A stretch of 6,023 nucleotides of DNA from Anaerolineales bacterium. Lineage in GTDB: Bacteria; Chloroflexota; Anaerolineae; Anaerolineales; JABWBV01. The notes beneath the pieces are model-generated. The model had not been told where the DNA came from, searched no databases, and saw nothing but the letters and a program-made list of their open reading frames with translations. The DNA lies in the NCBI GenBank assembly GCA_027019845.1, contig JALUWE010000545.1, forward strand, positions 1 to 6,023, given 5' to 3'. Of the stretch, positions 5,443 to 6,023 are shown one piece after another. Numbering within the stretch: position 1 is the stretch's first letter; every line of letters begins with the position of its first letter. A program made the position numbers and the translations under genes.

Positions 5443-6023
5443 AAAAAACCTTTTTGATCGATACCTGTGGGGCGTTCTGATCCTGTTCACGGTGCTTGCC
5501 GGAATAGGTGTGATCTGGATGGTCGTCTCATGGGTGTTCCAAAGTTTCAATAACGCGCCCTTGCCCGACCTGGCGCAACGCGACCCTGCAGATTACAGTG
5601 CCGAGGCATTCATCCTCCCCATTCCTCCGTTGGACCCCAACGTGATTCACCAAGCCATCCTGGATCAGGCAGCCGTTGATCAGCAACGGAATCCCGACGC
5701 GTCGCCTGATGCCCCCCTCCTCCCCACCCTGCCAGCCTCTCCAACACCCACTGCCACGGCAACGGTCACATCTTCTCCCTCCCCCTCTCCAACCTCTACC
5801 CGTCTGACCGCCACCCCTTCTCGCACCCCAACGGTAACTGCTTCTCCTTCATTCACTCCCGGCCCAACAATATCGTTTCCCACCGCCACACCCCCTTTCC
5901 CGACAAACACCCCCCGGCCTACGCGAGAGCCAACCGACACGCCACCCCCACCTCCACCCACTGCCACCGCCCCTCCACCTACGAACACCCCACCCCCACC
6001 CCCAGCCACAAACACACCACCTC
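5429..6023 (+). CDS. Single-pass membrane protein with Pro/Thr-rich extracellular region (runs off right edge)
   Basis: From the TTG at 5429 the frame is open to the window edge (198 codons), overlapping the cyclase stop by 14 nt in another frame. Residues 1-12 (MKQPEKNLFDRY) are polar, with Lys and Arg; about 13-35 form one hydrophobic helix (LWGVLILFTVLAGIGVIW...). By the positive-inside rule the N-terminus is cytoplasmic and the rest lies outside. Residues 36-95 are an ordinary acidic region (NAPLPDLAQRDPADYSAEAF). From about 99 to the edge the sequence is almost wholly Pro, Thr, Ser and Ala (PTPTATATVT, PPPTNTPPPPP), a cell-surface linker or stalk type that is abundant in Chloroflexota and is a likely O-glycosylation target. 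Whatever domain follows is out of view. Overlap with the cyclase suggests shared expression and perhaps a shared signalling role. No family is recognised. Confidence 0.88.
   Translation, partial: MKQPEKNLFDRYLWGVLILFTVLAGIGVIWMVVSWVFQSFNNAPLPDLAQRDPADYSAEAFILPIPPLDPNVIHQAILDQAAVDQQRNPDASPDAPLLPTLPASPTPTATATVTSSPSPSPTSTRLTATPSRTPTVTASPSFTPGPTISFPTATPPFPTNTPRPTREPTDTPPPPPPTATAPPPTNTPPPPPATNTPP

Noticed and set aside
5680..6015. 111-codon minus-strand Gly/Val-rich open frame
   Set aside because: It is the complementary reading of the Pro/Thr-rich stalk codons, which belong to a well-supported plus-strand membrane protein.

Overview
The window most likely comes from a Chloroflexota bacterium of the Anaerolineae type, probably an environmental genome. 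This is an inference. The best clues are the long Thr/Pro-rich tail (TPTATATVT, PTNTPPPPP style) of the membrane protein at the right edge, the moderately high GC content, and intergenic repeats of the GTCATTCTGAGcga...GAAGAATC kind. No rRNA, tRNA or CRISPR array is visible.

Left block (1-1175, minus strand): a TetR/AcrR-type repressor gene overlaps by 20 nt the start of a gene that runs off the left edge. Its N-terminal 137 residues look like an isochorismate synthase (MenF/EntC type). A clean sigma-70 promoter (TTGACG, 17-nt spacer, TATATT) lies upstream. A perfect 9-bp inverted repeat sits just downstream of the -10, over the expected transcription start. The simplest reading is an autorepressed tetR-menF operon.

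Middle block (1291-2380, plus strand): an ECF-type sigma factor gene is followed 12 nt later by a small gene for a cysteine-free membrane protein, then by a strong intrinsic terminator. The small protein is positioned like an anti-sigma factor but has no zinc-binding motif. Beyond the terminator (about 2413-2673) is a convergent intergenic region packed with short direct and inverted repeats around a perfect 28-bp palindrome. A 123-codon minus-strand gene of unknown function follows (2690-3061), possibly a HEPN-like helical protein.

Right block (3096-6023, plus strand): an intergenic region carries a roughly 139-bp MITE-like element with inverted ends (ACTTACGCA...TGCGTAAGT) flanked by TA. 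Downstream is a 687-residue receptor-type class III nucleotide cyclase (TM, large extracytoplasmic sensor, TM, HAMP, cyclase, extra C-terminal helical region). Its end overlaps by 14 nt a TTG-started gene for a single-pass membrane protein with a Pro/Thr-rich outer region, truncated at the right edge. The two are probably translationally coupled and may act together at the membrane.

I see no complete novel defence or mobile system. The most interesting points are the coupled cyclase/stalk-protein pair, the cyclase's Lys-to-Arg change and extra tail, the cysteine-free putative anti-sigma protein, the MITE directly in front of the cyclase, and the TetR-controlled isochorismate synthase.
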